Shown here: positions 10,325 to 20,727 of the stretch, piece after piece
How positions within the stretch are numbered: the stretch's first letter is position 1
Layout of the letters: each line of letters begins with the position of its first letter
Assembly: GCA_029204225.1 (NCBI GenBank)
Contig: CM055099.1
Location: 60,915,753-60,979,752, forward strand
Reading direction: 5' to 3'
DNA length: 64,000 bases
Origin: Diphasiastrum complanatum
Taxonomy: Eukaryota > Streptophyta > Lycopodiopsida > Lycopodiales > Lycopodiaceae
Program-made: the position numbers and the translations under genes
Notes under the pieces: generated by a model
The model's input: only the letters and a program-made list of their open reading frames with translations
What the model was told of the DNA's origin: nothing
The model's database searches: none

Positions 10325-12752
10325 GTGAGTTAAACCTTTAAAATCATCTGCTGAGGCAACTCACTGAAATTTCCTTTCAAGTTCTGTGAATCAGCCAGTT
10401 TGTCATGCAAGAAACCGACAGTAACAAGGTTATATTCTTGAGCAAGCATTTATGTCAGAGTGGCACTGCATGTTCCGGAAGGTGTTCTGTTAATTTGCCC
10501 AGAATACTGTTCAGGAACGTTGTTTTTTTTTTGGTATTCAAATTGCAATTTTTTTTATGGGGGATCTGATGATAGTGTTTTGAATTTTTATAAAACATGC
10601 AGTTTGTCAGATAATATTGTTCTGATTGTTTTTAATAGTTGGAAATTAAACAGCATTAAGTAATTGATATACTGTTTATATACTACAGAAAATATATAAG
10701 GCATAATATATATTTAATAAAAAAATAACTGCGTACTTTACAGTGTGCTGGAATAGGAGGTTGCCCCGGAACTCATTCCGGTGCATCACAGCCAGTCAGT
10801 TGTTGAAATGTGGAAACTGTAAAGAGAGAAAAGCGTCATAAGGTGTAGGTAGTTTCTTAGTAAGGTGCAATGATTGCATTGAGATTCTAATTAGGATGAA
10901 CGCACGATCATTGTTTTCATCCTTCCTCAAGAATAAGGGAATGAGTTTAGTGAAGGTTGCTTTCTCTTCTTCAACAGATGAGCGCTCCTCTTGAAATTGC
11001 ATTCTCTAGAGGATTCTCATGAAATTGGATATATCTACTTGTTACTAGACTTTTTGTGACATCTGTAAACCCAAAAACCCTCAAAAGCGCATTTTAAAAA
11101 AAAAAACCTAAAAAAAATTTCCCATTTCAAACCTGAACCAGACATTTCATACGTGTTTCGAAACGACGTACGAAACGAGCCCATGAAACGACGCTTTGGA
11201 GTGGTTCTCTGTGTCTTCTGAAGCAGTTTTTCTTTTATGCTCATTGCTTTCAAATTCATAAAATAGGATGTGCTGGGAAGATTAAAAAAATTGTGCATGT
11301 TGAGTAGTCATGTGTAGGACAAAGAATTTACCACGAACGTGCACAAGGTGTTGCCCTTCCAGATAGTATCATCCTTTAACCAGCATAGTCCATAGTTGCA
11401 CTTTCCAACATCTTCTGATAAGTCACACTGTTGGTAAATTATAAAAGAAATATTTTAGGAAGAATCCAATAAACCACTGACAGCTCAGACTCTTGTCATT
11501 CTCCAGCTCATTTAGTTTATTGCTTGCAGCCTGTGAAATGTCTGCAACCAAGATATTTGCAGCATTTTCACTATGATTCTGCAAATGATCTCTCTCATTA
11601 GAGTCTTGGTGTCTAAAATCAATACAGCTATTCTGAGTTGACTGTTTTCTTGCTCAGAGAGGATTTCTCAAGCACTTGAGGGGCATTTTCTTGCAATGCT
11701 GCTTCAGTAACTTGTGGTTGAAGAGAAAAATGAATTCTTCTCTTAGGTTGCACTTTTTGACCTTCTCGTACATGATAGCAAGCATAGTTGCACTGTGATT
11801 CGGATCACGATTCGGAATTTTCCTAGAATCGTTTTTTTTTTTGGATTTTTTTTGGGCAATATGGGTATCAGATGAAAGCTCTAATTAAGAGCATCATTAC
11901 TCTGTGGTTTGCCGAATGTTTCGGGTACAGGATGGTCCAGTTCAGGTGCATTAATCCATGTTGGGTTTTGTCAAGGATAAAAATTCAAAGGTAACCTCTA
12001 GCCTATTCGTTACGATCACAGATGGTCCCAGTGGGACAGAGACAGAGAATTGTAGAGCAATTGTACCTCACTTTTTGCTTCGGGGGGCGCTGACCCCTTG
12101 GACCCCCCCGGCGACAAGAGCAGGCCCCCCCCCTAACTTCTGGGCTTTTTGGTCTTTATGATTATTCACTGACTTAAACCAAGGTCTTAAACAATTGAGC
12201 ACTCGTTGGCTTCTATGCATTTTGTCAGATTATTTTGTTCAAGCAGAATATGCATGCAAGCAAGATGCACATGTTAATGGTTACATTGAAATGGAAGTTG
12301 CAAGGCTAGGATGCAAAGGCTAGGATGCAGCAAGAGTATGACTGACAAGCACTGAGAAACATGACTGCAATATTAGACTTCGCTGTGAATTTGAGGCACC
12401 ATTGGAAATAAACCTATATTTGGTGCCTGAAACAAGTGTAGTCTGTTAAATCTTATGTATGAATGTGTCCTTTAGGATGCACAAATAGCCCAGAGCACGG
12501 CGACCGGAATAATAGTCCTTATAATGGCCAACAGTGACACCAACATAGACACTCCAGATATTTTCACAAGACTTTTCACTGAGGGAGTGGAGAGGGAAAC
12601 ACAACCATGGGCTTCACATTGATGTTAGAGCTAATCTTTTCTGTAATTTGTACTGGTTTAATAGATGGGATCTGGCTTTTCCAGACAGTATGAAGTGTAT
12701 TTTTGCACTGAAAAGTTTTCTTACAACTAAACAGTGAAAACCATGACTGCAG
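10325..12752 (+). other. TONSOKU intron of 2.4 kb
   Basis: The intron runs from GTGAGT to CTGCAG. No coding remnant is recognisable. A self-complementary CCGGAACTCATTCCGG lies near 10768, and a GC-rich run at 12078-12141. The rest is AT-rich. Small ORFs (10460-10663, 10796-11298) show no family features. Confidence 0.8.
12078..12141. repeat. Short GC-rich patch with C-runs in the intron
   Basis: About 60 bases with the pattern GGGGGGCGCTGACCCC, GGACCCCCCC and CCCCCCCCC. It stands out from the AT-rich intron and is self-complementary in part. It resembles the GC-rich core of a short dispersed repeat, but no ends or target duplication can be seen. Confidence 0.5.
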
Positions 12753-12857
12753 CATTGGTCACTCTTGAACTAGAGGACTGCGGGCTTACAACTCGCACAA
12801 TCCAAGCTATTGCAACTGCACTGCAGTCTAGCTCTCCCCTTGTAAAACTTGCAATTG
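12753..12857 (+). CDS. TSK: TONSOKU exon i, leucine-rich repeat
   Basis: The exon reads ALVTLELEDCGLTTRTIQAI and then ATALQSSSPLVKLAI, the counterpart of the family segment SLNVEHCSLTSRTIQKV. The acceptor CTGCAG and donor ATTG|GTAAGC are both phase 1 and match their neighbours. Confidence 0.94.
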
Positions 12858-14351
12858 GTAAGCTCTTTCTCAGGGAGTCTTTCAAGAATTCAGCTACTCA
12901 TGTAAGATAGCAATCTACTTTGGAACTGATCAAGCATTGAATGGGCTTTATAAACTTGTAATCTTTAAAAATTGTGTTGCTAAGTTTGAATCGTTTGGTC
13001 CTTGTCACATTCTATTGTCTTTCATGACGGCCGTAGATATGCGATATTGAATAACTGGCTTAAAAAGATTGTTCTTCTCAATCTGTTTCTGTTCATTTCT
13101 CTCGCGATGAAACAATGCGCAGGTGGCTGAGCTCTTTTATATATAATCCATGTAGACTGTTTCAGTTTTTGAAGGCCTATTTATCTTAGGTGTTTTATCC
13201 TCATATGCTACAAATGTTTCATCTGACATGTTGAAAGTTTCATTCAAACTGAATCCGAACTAAGTTTATCAAACCTAAGAGGTGTCAAGTGTCAACTAGA
13301 ACAAGGTGATTCTGTGATTCAGGAATCAACAGGGCGCAACAATCATCTAATCATGGACTGCAGTCATCGTAGAGATATTTGCACCCTAAACTTTAGACCA
13401 ACACTTTTTTTGGCTATAATAGAAGGTTGGGAAAAAGACTAGCAAAAAAATGGCTCAACCCTGGACAAGCCAATTTTACCCAATTGAAACGCAATTGAAA
13501 CCCGATTTGAATCGCCAATTTGAACAGGCGCCAGAAACATTGCTCACCAAAATTCTTTTTCTTCTTCCAGTGTCAAAATCATATCAGCCTCTGTAATAGT
13601 GTCTTGATTATTTGGGATACGTTGGTGCTAAATTGAGCTACTCTCCATATTAACATGCTTGTCAGTGTAGGAAAGGCTTTACTTTTTCAAATCTGACATT
13701 TTTCAGTTGATCTTGGTCAATTACCTTTCTTCAAGTTCTTGGTAGGTTAGCCGAGGGCTTGGTAATTCAAGCATGTCTCTTTCATCTCCAAGTCGATGAT
13801 TTCATCCCTCCACTTCAATGGGCTGACTGACTCGTTTCTGAGTCTTTGATGCAAATGTTTAACTCTTTGTAAAAGCTTTAGGTTGTTGTTCGAGTTTTTT
13901 GACATTGAGAAATGGATCATCTAAAAGCTTCACTTTTTTCCTTCAGCAACAAGATCCTGCAAAGTTAGTAAGTTACAATGCTCTCTCCCAGCTTCAACAG
14001 TCAGACTCTTGCCTCTTTGTTATCAGTCTTGCTCACTCTAGGTAGCTCAACATCTATGTAGATTCCTTTCGATCTTGCAGGCCTTTTGTTGCCTTGGATG
14101 TGTCTTTCTCCACTGCTTCTTCTCCCCTTTTTTTGCGTGCTTCTTAACTCCATTGTTCTTAACTCTGCTTCACTCGTCATTGTGCTCGCCCCTTAACTTG
14201 CTGAAATTAAGAGCTAATTTAAAAGTTTCAGAATGCTTTTTAATATTCTTAATAAATGCTTTTTGGTATTAAAGTGCCAAAATGATCTCAGTGCATGTTG
14301 TACAGGTTAAATAACTTCTAAAGTCTACACATCATGCACTTTTGTCTGCAG
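12858..14351 (+). other. TONSOKU intron of 1.5 kb
   Basis: The intron runs from GTAAGC to CTGCAG. I see no coding remnant, repeat or RNA gene. The open frame at 14075-14272 is hydrophobic and T-rich and looks like chance. Confidence 0.8.
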
Positions 14352-14418
14352 GTAAGAACAATCCCATTGCAGGCTCTGCACTCCAGCTTCTTCTTCAAAA
14401 GCTTTCAACCTTATGCAG
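14352..14418 (+). CDS. TSK: TONSOKU exon j, leucine-rich repeat
   Basis: A 67-bp exon reading GKNNPIAGSALQLLLQKLST. It corresponds to the family segment [20 protein letters not shown]. It has a CTGCAG acceptor and a GCAG|GTATGT donor in phase 2. Confidence 0.94.
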
Positions 14419-14497
14419 GTATGTGAGTTCTTTACTTTTCAGTTTGTTAGCAGTCTGTCCTAATTTTTGTCTGCTTACCATAGTAGTGATTTTTCAG

Positions 14498-14621
14498 CTT
14501 CACAGACTTAGACATATCAAACGTGGAACTCAATGAAGCTGGAGTGTTTAGTGTCATCATGCTGCTTCAGTTGTCCAGCAGCTTCTCAGTTCTATCGTTG
14601 AAAGGAAATCCCTTCAATGAT
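14498..14621 (+). CDS. TSK: TONSOKU exon k, leucine-rich repeat
   Basis: The exon reads FTDLDISNVELNEAGVFSVI, then MLLQLSSSFSVLSLKGNPFN and a final Asp. The acceptor is TTTTTCAG and the donor GAT|GTAAGC in phase 0. The LxLxxN pattern of the repeats is clear. Confidence 0.93.
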
Positions 14622-14771
14622 GTAAGCACTCCAAACATTCCAGCTTTCTATGCTTCATGAATTCAGATAAAAAGGTTTACTATCTTCAGACCTTCAATCT
14701 ATGAAGCTTTTAAGTTCTGAGTATGACCTAGTTGCTGTTTGCAGTCATAAATCGGTATTTGCGATGTGCAG

Positions 14772-14945
14772 GATACGGCCAATCTCTTAAGCAAAGCTTT
14801 GCAAGAAACATCTTGCCAGCTCTGCAATCTGGATATATCATACTGTGCAATTTCTTCCACGGCTGGCCAAATTTTCTATGAACACATGATTTCTATCCAG
14901 TGTATCACACATCTAAATTTGGCAGGAAATAATCTTGATGCTCAG
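14772..14945 (+). CDS. TSK: TONSOKU exon l, two leucine-rich repeats
   Basis: A 174-bp exon, exactly 58 codons in phase 0. It holds LCNLDISYCAIS and ITHLNLAGNNLDAQ, which align with LDLSCCGLAS and FNVGGNPITE in the family. The acceptor is GTGCAG and the donor CTCAG|GTGAAT. Confidence 0.94.
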
Positions 14946-15066
14946 GTGAATTTTGCCTTCCTCCTTTAGCAAATGAGCGTAATGATTGATAACGGTCACT
15001 TTCTGTGCGACAGTTGATTTCATCTGTGCTTCGTTTGGTACTTCATTGTAGTCTGAATTTGTGCAG

Positions 15067-15184
15067 CATATTAAATTGCTCGAGGTAGCCCTATCCAGGC
15101 CCGGATGCTGGTTGAAGATGGTTGACCTAAGCAGCTGCCACTTGGGAAAGAGTGGCTTATTATCCATAATACAGTCCCTTCATG
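15067..15184 (+). CDS. TSK: TONSOKU exon m, leucine-rich repeat
   Basis: The exon reads HIKLLEVALSRPGCWLKMVD and then LSSCHLGKSGLLSIIQSLHG. The family counterpart is [20 protein letters not shown]. The acceptor is GTGCAG and the donor CATG|GTAAAT in phase 1. Confidence 0.95.
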
Positions 15185-15281
15185 GTAAATCGTCTGTGTT
15201 TTATTCTTCAAAGATGAGTATCCCACGCTCCTTTAAATTTCATTTTCTATACATATTTTCACGAAATTGCATGGCTAGCAG

Positions 15282-16066
15282 GTAATTCAATGCTTGTGGA
15301 ACTTTATCTTGCTGATAATCTGGAGAGTACCAACGATGGCACTTTTTGGACAAGTCGTAGAGCAGTTTCAAGTGGGACACCTAAAGAGGTTGTTCAAGCT
15401 GGTAAGCCAGATTATAGTGAGATAAATTCGAATGATGCGACTCTTCCTTGTGCAAGTCGTGTCGCTATGATGCAGCCACCCCAAGCAGATGAAACTTTTG
15501 CAGATTCAGGACATGTTCATGAACAAATGGAGAGTTCTCATACCTTAGTCAGGCAAACTATTTTCTCACAAGAAACCTCACAGAAAGGAATTGAGGAAGA
15601 AAAAGAGGATTTACGTTTTGCACAGAATTTAAAGCTTGCAGATGTTGCTGACAGTGAAGGTGAAGATGATCAACATGTTACCTGGCCGACAAATTCCCAT
15701 TCAGATTATACAAATGGCAGACCAAAGAGTTTTGAAGTAGAAAGAACAAGTGGAGCAGCCAACAGGCTAGACACTACTAGGCAAGATGACTCTCATGACA
15801 ATGGGAGCAGTATTTCCAGGTCAAACAAGCTGCCAGGAGATCTATTTATTCAAGAATTGGGAACAGCTGTTCGGCTGGCCAAGAGCCTACAATTATTAGA
15901 TTTGAGTAAAAATGGGTTGAATTTGGACTTTGTGGAGTACTTGTTTGCTGCCTGGTCAGCTAGTAATAGGGGTGGTTCTCTCAAGAAACATGTCAGCGAA
16001 CAAACAGTTTATTTCTATAATCATAGTAGAGCACATATTTTGGACAAATCATGCTGTTCCAGCTGA
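15282..16066 (+). CDS. TSK: TONSOKU last exon, final repeats and conserved C-terminal tail
   Basis: The exon opens with GNSMLVELYLADN, then a variable serine- and acid-rich insert with VADSEGEDDQ (the family has VADSEDEQ). A last repeat follows, LQLLDLSKNGLNLDFVEYLF, and the tail HVSEQTVYFY ... KSCCSS. The tail is the best single signature: plant TONSOKU proteins end HVKEE.VHFY ... KSCCRKD. The stop TGA is at 16064-16066. In Arabidopsis TONSOKU is a nuclear protein that recognises newly deposited histone H3.1 at replication forks through its TPRs and promotes repair of broken forks; its LRR half is the partner-binding side. About 1,050 residues lie within this window; the rest is upstream. 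Confidence 0.96.
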
Positions 16067-17092
16067 ACCAAGGTAAATAGTTTGAGAGAATCCTCTTTAA
16101 GCAACATGGTAGCTGGTTTTGAGCCATTGGCCCTGTCCGAGTGCTGATTTACAGGTTATCATAGCCAGTTCTGCAGAGTTATTCCTACTATGGTTCATTA
16201 TGTCGCAAATTTTTATAGTAACTAAACAAGGCCACTATTGCATGCCCTTCCTGCATTAATATTCTATAGAATGGACGGAAGATTCACAATTCTGCATTCA
16301 TATTCTATACAACGGACAGAAGATTCACAAGTCCAGCATTCATGTTCTATAGAATGGACAGAAGATTCACAAGTCCTGCATTTGAAGTAAAGCCTTACCA
16401 AAGCTAGAAGCAAATCTTTTTCTTGAACAACCAATTTGTTAACACACCTATTACAAAACAGTCATATGAGGTGCTTGCTTTCTGATTGATTTGGGCTCCG
16501 ACCTGGCGCAGTAGGTGGACTTCAAACAGCAGGTTGCACTATCATCTGGCTTAAACTCTTGGGAAGGTTCAAATGCCTTTGTGTAGGAAATTTGGTTGAG
16601 CCTATTAATGGACCCTGCACGAACATTGGACAACGCATGTACTAGTTTGCATGCAGGCAGTCAAGGTAAGCAAGATGAAAGAAGAAATTAAATAGATGAT
16701 GAGGATAAAACAAGTGTGTATCAATGGACACACTTCGATGACCTGCTTCACCACCTCAGGTTATCGAGAAACTCATAATAGAATTCGGCATTTCATGTAA
16801 GATACTTTGTGTCTATTCCTATTCATAGTTGTCTTTGTCGTTGTGTTTGCTTGGGCAAGTTGGTGAGTTTTCTTATGTTGCTTGTTCCCTCGCTCCCTCA
16901 ATTGCAGCAGTGCCTTCTTTTGCTAATATTTAGGCATTGGAACGACTACATTCACATGCTAATGACACATTTCCTTTGTTTGTAGAAGATTTTTAGCATG
17001 ATTTTGGTCGACAGCTTGTGATTGAATTTTTGTAGACGATTTTACAAGTAGCTTTGATCTTTTCAAGGTCTGTTTTTACATTGCTTGTGGGT
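16067..17092 (+). other. Downstream flank of TONSOKU
   Basis: Presumed 3' UTR and spacer. A tandem repeat occupies 16253-16379. No other gene is supported: the short open frame at 16451-16633 on the other strand has no family features. The stretch ends at the LTR start at 17093. Confidence 0.7.
16253..16379. repeat. Three-copy tandem repeat of about 42 bp downstream of TONSOKU
   Basis: Three adjacent units each begin GCATT and contain TTCTATA, GGACRGAAGATTCACAA and a TCC/TCT end. Units 2 and 3 are closer to each other than to unit 1. The array lies about 190 bp after the stop codon, so it may be in the 3' UTR. Confidence 0.85.
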
Positions 17093-17645
17093 TGTTAAAA
17101 GATTCTCATAAAAATTCTTCTAACCGATTTCAGCTATTAAAAGAGCATAATGGAAATCAAGCAACGGAGTCGAGCCATCGAGCTACCACGAAGAGCGTCG
17201 ATAAATCACAGATAAAGATGCTCCAAAATCTATATGTATCGAGAACGTCAATGCCAGAGAAGTTCACAAGTAACGGATTGGCCAATGAGCAAAAACGAAG
17301 CTCAACGCCACACCACCATATTTCACGGTGACGGGAATAAAAACATGGCCGAGTCGACATATAGACTTAGATATATTTGGAATGTAATGTCATACACCCG
17401 TAGAAGGTGCATTGTACTCGTAAGCCTATGGTGCGAGAATTAGAGGTGGATCAATGCTCTAATGGGCCTAAAGTAAAAAAGGACCCAAGTAGTTAAAATG
17501 CAATTTGCTTTTAAACATTTTTATAAAGTCAAGTTCTTATGGCACATGGTTTTGGGTGAACCAAAAATCCTAATCCTAAGATTGTCTATAAAGAGACATG
17601 TGACACCATTTTATAATCACTTTTCATTGAAAAGAATAGAAATTG

Positions 17646-17698
<53 letters not shown>

Positions 17699-18295
17699 AT
17701 TCTTTCCATTCTTGCTTTTTTGTGAAGCCTTCCTATTTTTTTTGTGTGTAATTGTTGTGGATGATAAATGCATGTTTTGTTTTTGTTAATCAAGTTATTA
17801 CAATCATGAATGATCATTAGCACTTGCATTCATCCACTAGTTTTAAAACTAATCCATAAAATTTACACTAAAGCAAAATAGGTGCTAGAAATTCCCTTTG
17901 GAGTGATCATTCGGATCCATTAGGTATTTTTATTTTCATTGTCTACCTCCCTTGAGAAGATCAACCTTTTGAGGAGAAGATCTAAAGCCAATGATGCCTA
18001 GATGAGCCAAGAAACCAAGATCCAAAAAGGATCAAAACAAAACAAAGAAAATCTCAAAAAGAGAAAAAGAAAATCAAGAAACTCACTCTCCAATCTAAGC
18101 CATTTCACTTTTAGATCTAAAACTAAGCTTGACACCCTTAATTGGTTTAGATTTCCATCTCTACTACGTAGTTTAACCCCTTCCCCTTTGGATCGAACCT
18201 CGTTATTACACACGATACTCATTCGATTGGAGATCCAAACCCATTCTTGGCCCTCTTGATCACACCGATTAGGGAGACATAGAAAGGGTCCAACA
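17093..18295 (+). mobile_element. Ty3-gypsy-type LTR, + copy (1.2 kb)
   Basis: It starts TGTTAAAAGATTC and ends GGGTCCAACA, giving the TG...CA termini of an LTR. It matches, inverted, the LTR at 18544-19751 over its whole length, including the start, a central (GA)n tract and the end. The first 120 bp also match 54915 onward. A primer-binding site follows. CpG sites differ from the other copy mainly by transitions, as in old methylated retroelements. Confidence 0.88.
17649..17695. repeat. (GA)n microsatellite inside the + LTR
   Basis: About 23 GA units. The inverted LTR has the same tract at the same place but longer (19134-19205), so the tract belonged to the ancestral LTR and changed length since. 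Confidence 0.95.
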
Positions 18296-18301
18296 TTTTT
18301 T

Positions 18302-18319
18302 TGATGCCATTGTCGGTGA
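18302..18319 (+). promoter_or_regulatory. Decayed tRNA-Asp-type primer-binding site
   Basis: Seven bases after the LTR end the sequence reads TGATGCCATTGTCGGTGA. The usual site of many plant Ty3-gypsy elements is TGGCGCCGTTGCCGGGGA. Four of the five differences are C-to-T or G-to-A changes, so this is the site after decay. It sets the orientation of this LTR as a 5' LTR on the + strand. Confidence 0.7.
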
Positions 18320-18543
18320 GACGGTGCTAAACTCTTTTAGAGATGGATTTTTAGTTTGCATTTCTTTGATTTTTTTCTCTTTTTAACAGGTTTATTACTC
18401 GCCCACAAGGTTTTTTCCACATTTTTTATGATGTCTTTACTCGCCACTTTTTCAGAGAGCAGAGTAGACCCAAAGGCCTCTTTTGTGAGCTCAGCGAGTA
18501 TTACTTTTTTTTCGCAATTACTTGTCTATAATGACTTTTACTC

Positions 18544-19129
18544 TGTTGGATCCTTTCCGTGCCTCCCTAATCGTCGCGATCAAGAGGGAAAAGTAGGGGT
18601 TTGGATCTCCAGCTGGATAAGTTGTCATGTAGTACGGGCTTCGATCCAATGGGGAGGAGGTTAAGCTACGGATCTAAATGAAATCTAAGCCTACCAAGAA
18701 TGTCAATCTTGGCGTCGGATTTAGAGGTGAAATGGCTTAAATGAGGGGTGATGTTCTTGATTATCTTCTTGGCTCTTTTTGGGTTTTGGATTTATGGTTG
18801 GACCCTCTTCTTGGATATTGGCATTTTGGTAAATCTAGGCTTCTTGAGCACTAGATCTTCTTCTCTTGAGGCTTATCTTCTCAAGGGAGGAGTGCAATGG
18901 AAGGAAAACCTACCTAATGGATCTTATTAATCACTCTCAATGGATTTCTAACACCTATTTTGCAAATGTGTGGTTTTGTTGATTGATTAATGAAAGCATG
19001 AGTTAATGATCTTCTTTAGTGTGATAACATGATTAGAAAACAACAATCAAACATTTATACATCCACAATCAAACATACAATGACAAAATAGGAGGGCTTC
19101 ACAAAGTAAGAAAATGTAGAGGAGGAGGC

Positions 19130-19207
<78 letters not shown>

Positions 19208-19751
19208 TCTTACAAATGAAAATTGATTACCAAATGGTGTCACATCCCTACTTACAGACAAAGCTAGGGTTAGGATTTTTGGTTCATCCAAAAACCATGT
19301 GCCATAACAACTTGACTATTTTAAAAAATTATAAGCCAAAATGCATTTCAAACTACTTGGGTCCTTTTTTGTTATTGGCCCATTGAAGCATAGATCTAAT
19401 TCTATTTCTCGTGCCATCGGCTTACGAGTACAGTGCACCTTTTAAGAGTTTCTGACATTATATTTACAATTAGATACGAGTCTTTTTGTCGACTCGGCCA
19501 TGCTTTTATTCTCGTCATTGTAAGATATGTTGGGGAGGCGCTGGGCTTTGGTTTTGCTCATTGGCCGGTTGTTCGTGACTTGTTGACTTTCTGATATTGG
19601 CGTTCCCGGTAAATCTGGATTCTGGAACTCCTTGGTTAATTGTCGACGCTCCATAGTGTAGTTTGGCTGCTTAATTCCTTCACTTGATATCCGTTAGGCT
19701 CTTTCGGCATCTGGAATCCGTTAGAAGAATCTTCACCAAAATCTTCTAATA
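18544..19751 (-). mobile_element. Ty3-gypsy-type LTR, - copy (1.2 kb), 3' LTR
   Basis: Read on the - strand it starts at 19751 with TATTAGAAGATT (the TG mutated to TA) and ends TGGATCCAACA at 18544. Length is 1208 bp against 1203 for the + copy. A polypurine tract precedes it on the - strand, so it is the 3' LTR of the - strand internal region that follows to about 23.6 kb. Only about 250 bp separates it from the + LTR. Confidence 0.88.
19134..19205. repeat. (TC)n microsatellite inside the - LTR
   Basis: About 36 TC units, at the position that corresponds to the (GA)n tract of the + LTR. It is longer by roughly a dozen units. Confidence 0.95.
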
Positions 19752-19761
19752 TGCCCCCACT
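19752..19761 (-). promoter_or_regulatory. Polypurine tract next to the - LTR
   Basis: On the - strand the sequence reads AGTGGGGGCA directly before the LTR start. This is the usual plus-strand DNA priming site of LTR retrotransposons, and its position confirms the LTR boundary. Confidence 0.75.
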
Positions 19762-20282
19762 ACAATCTTGGTGACAGTCCCTTGGCACCTTTGTATGTCT
19801 TTGGCGTTGGCGTGTGTGGCGATGCGAGACCTTGGCGAAAGAGGGTGAAAAAGGGGTAGAAACAAGAGGGGGAAGGGAAGGGGACTCGACAAAAAATGTG
19901 AGAAAAAATTTTGGCAACAAAATTGAGTTGTAGAGGGGAGAAAATAGAAAAGGTGCATGTATAGATAGATAAGGGAAAAAATAAATAAATAGAAAAAAGA
20001 ACAGACGAAAATAAGAAAGAGAAAATGAATTAATGTGAGAAACAAGAAAAAGAAGGTGAGTTCGTTGGTACTTTTTTTGGACTTTCTTTTTAAAAATTAA
20101 GTTTACAAGAGAAAGTAAGTGTGGAGATATGCTTCAGGGAGCCTTTTCTAGCTGTTTGCCCTTCGTATCATCAGCATCGCGGATCTTTCGATGGGTTTTG
20201 CAACGGTGGGAATGGAACGAGACCACAATTGGCTGCGTGTTGTGGATTGTGAGCGGATTGGGCCGAATGCCAATGCATATCC

Positions 20283-20534
20283 TCAAGGAAACGGGTACCA
20301 TCTTTCCAGCCTCGCTATATTAACAAATGACGTTGTGGAGAAGCGATGGTAGGTCCGGTATAGGGGAATTTGATCGACAATAGTTGGCGTTTTGAAGATT
20401 TTATTGGGGTTGAAGCAGTTTCCGCCAAAGCACATATCCCACCTGGTTTCCACTTTTGCAGATGTCAGCAAGGTCTTCACATTGTAGTAGGCTTCAAGTA
20501 CAACAGGATCTGGAGAGTTAGCCGCGTCGGTCAA
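20283..20534 (-). pseudogene. Retroelement 3' ORF fragment, family member also at 54.25 kb
   Basis: The frame reads from PVVLEAYYNVKTLL through RWDMCFGGNCFNPNK to TTSFVNIARLERW. The + strand at 54254-54568 carries the same protein (RWDMCFGNYYFNPNKAFK, then SFVNIARLERW), so it is a real, conserved coding segment of this transposon family and not chance. It sits between the 304-residue ORF and the 3' LTR. I do not recognise its function. Confidence 0.65.
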
Positions 20535-20727
20535 AAAGTGATTGAGAGCCCTTTGGAAATCTATTGTAGTGCTTCAACCCTTCACTGACTTTATTATTGG
20601 CCAATTATAGGCCCCGACGCTTGTAGTTTTCAGTGTTGTCCATGCTCTTCGGTGGGGCATCAGATGGTATGATGGGTCTACCCTTAAGTTTGCTGATGCT
20701 GTAAGATACCCCTTTATTAGCTCAGGG

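Noticed and set aside
16253-16379. CRISPR-like array
   Set aside because: The units are directly adjacent tandem repeats without spacers, in a plant nuclear sequence.
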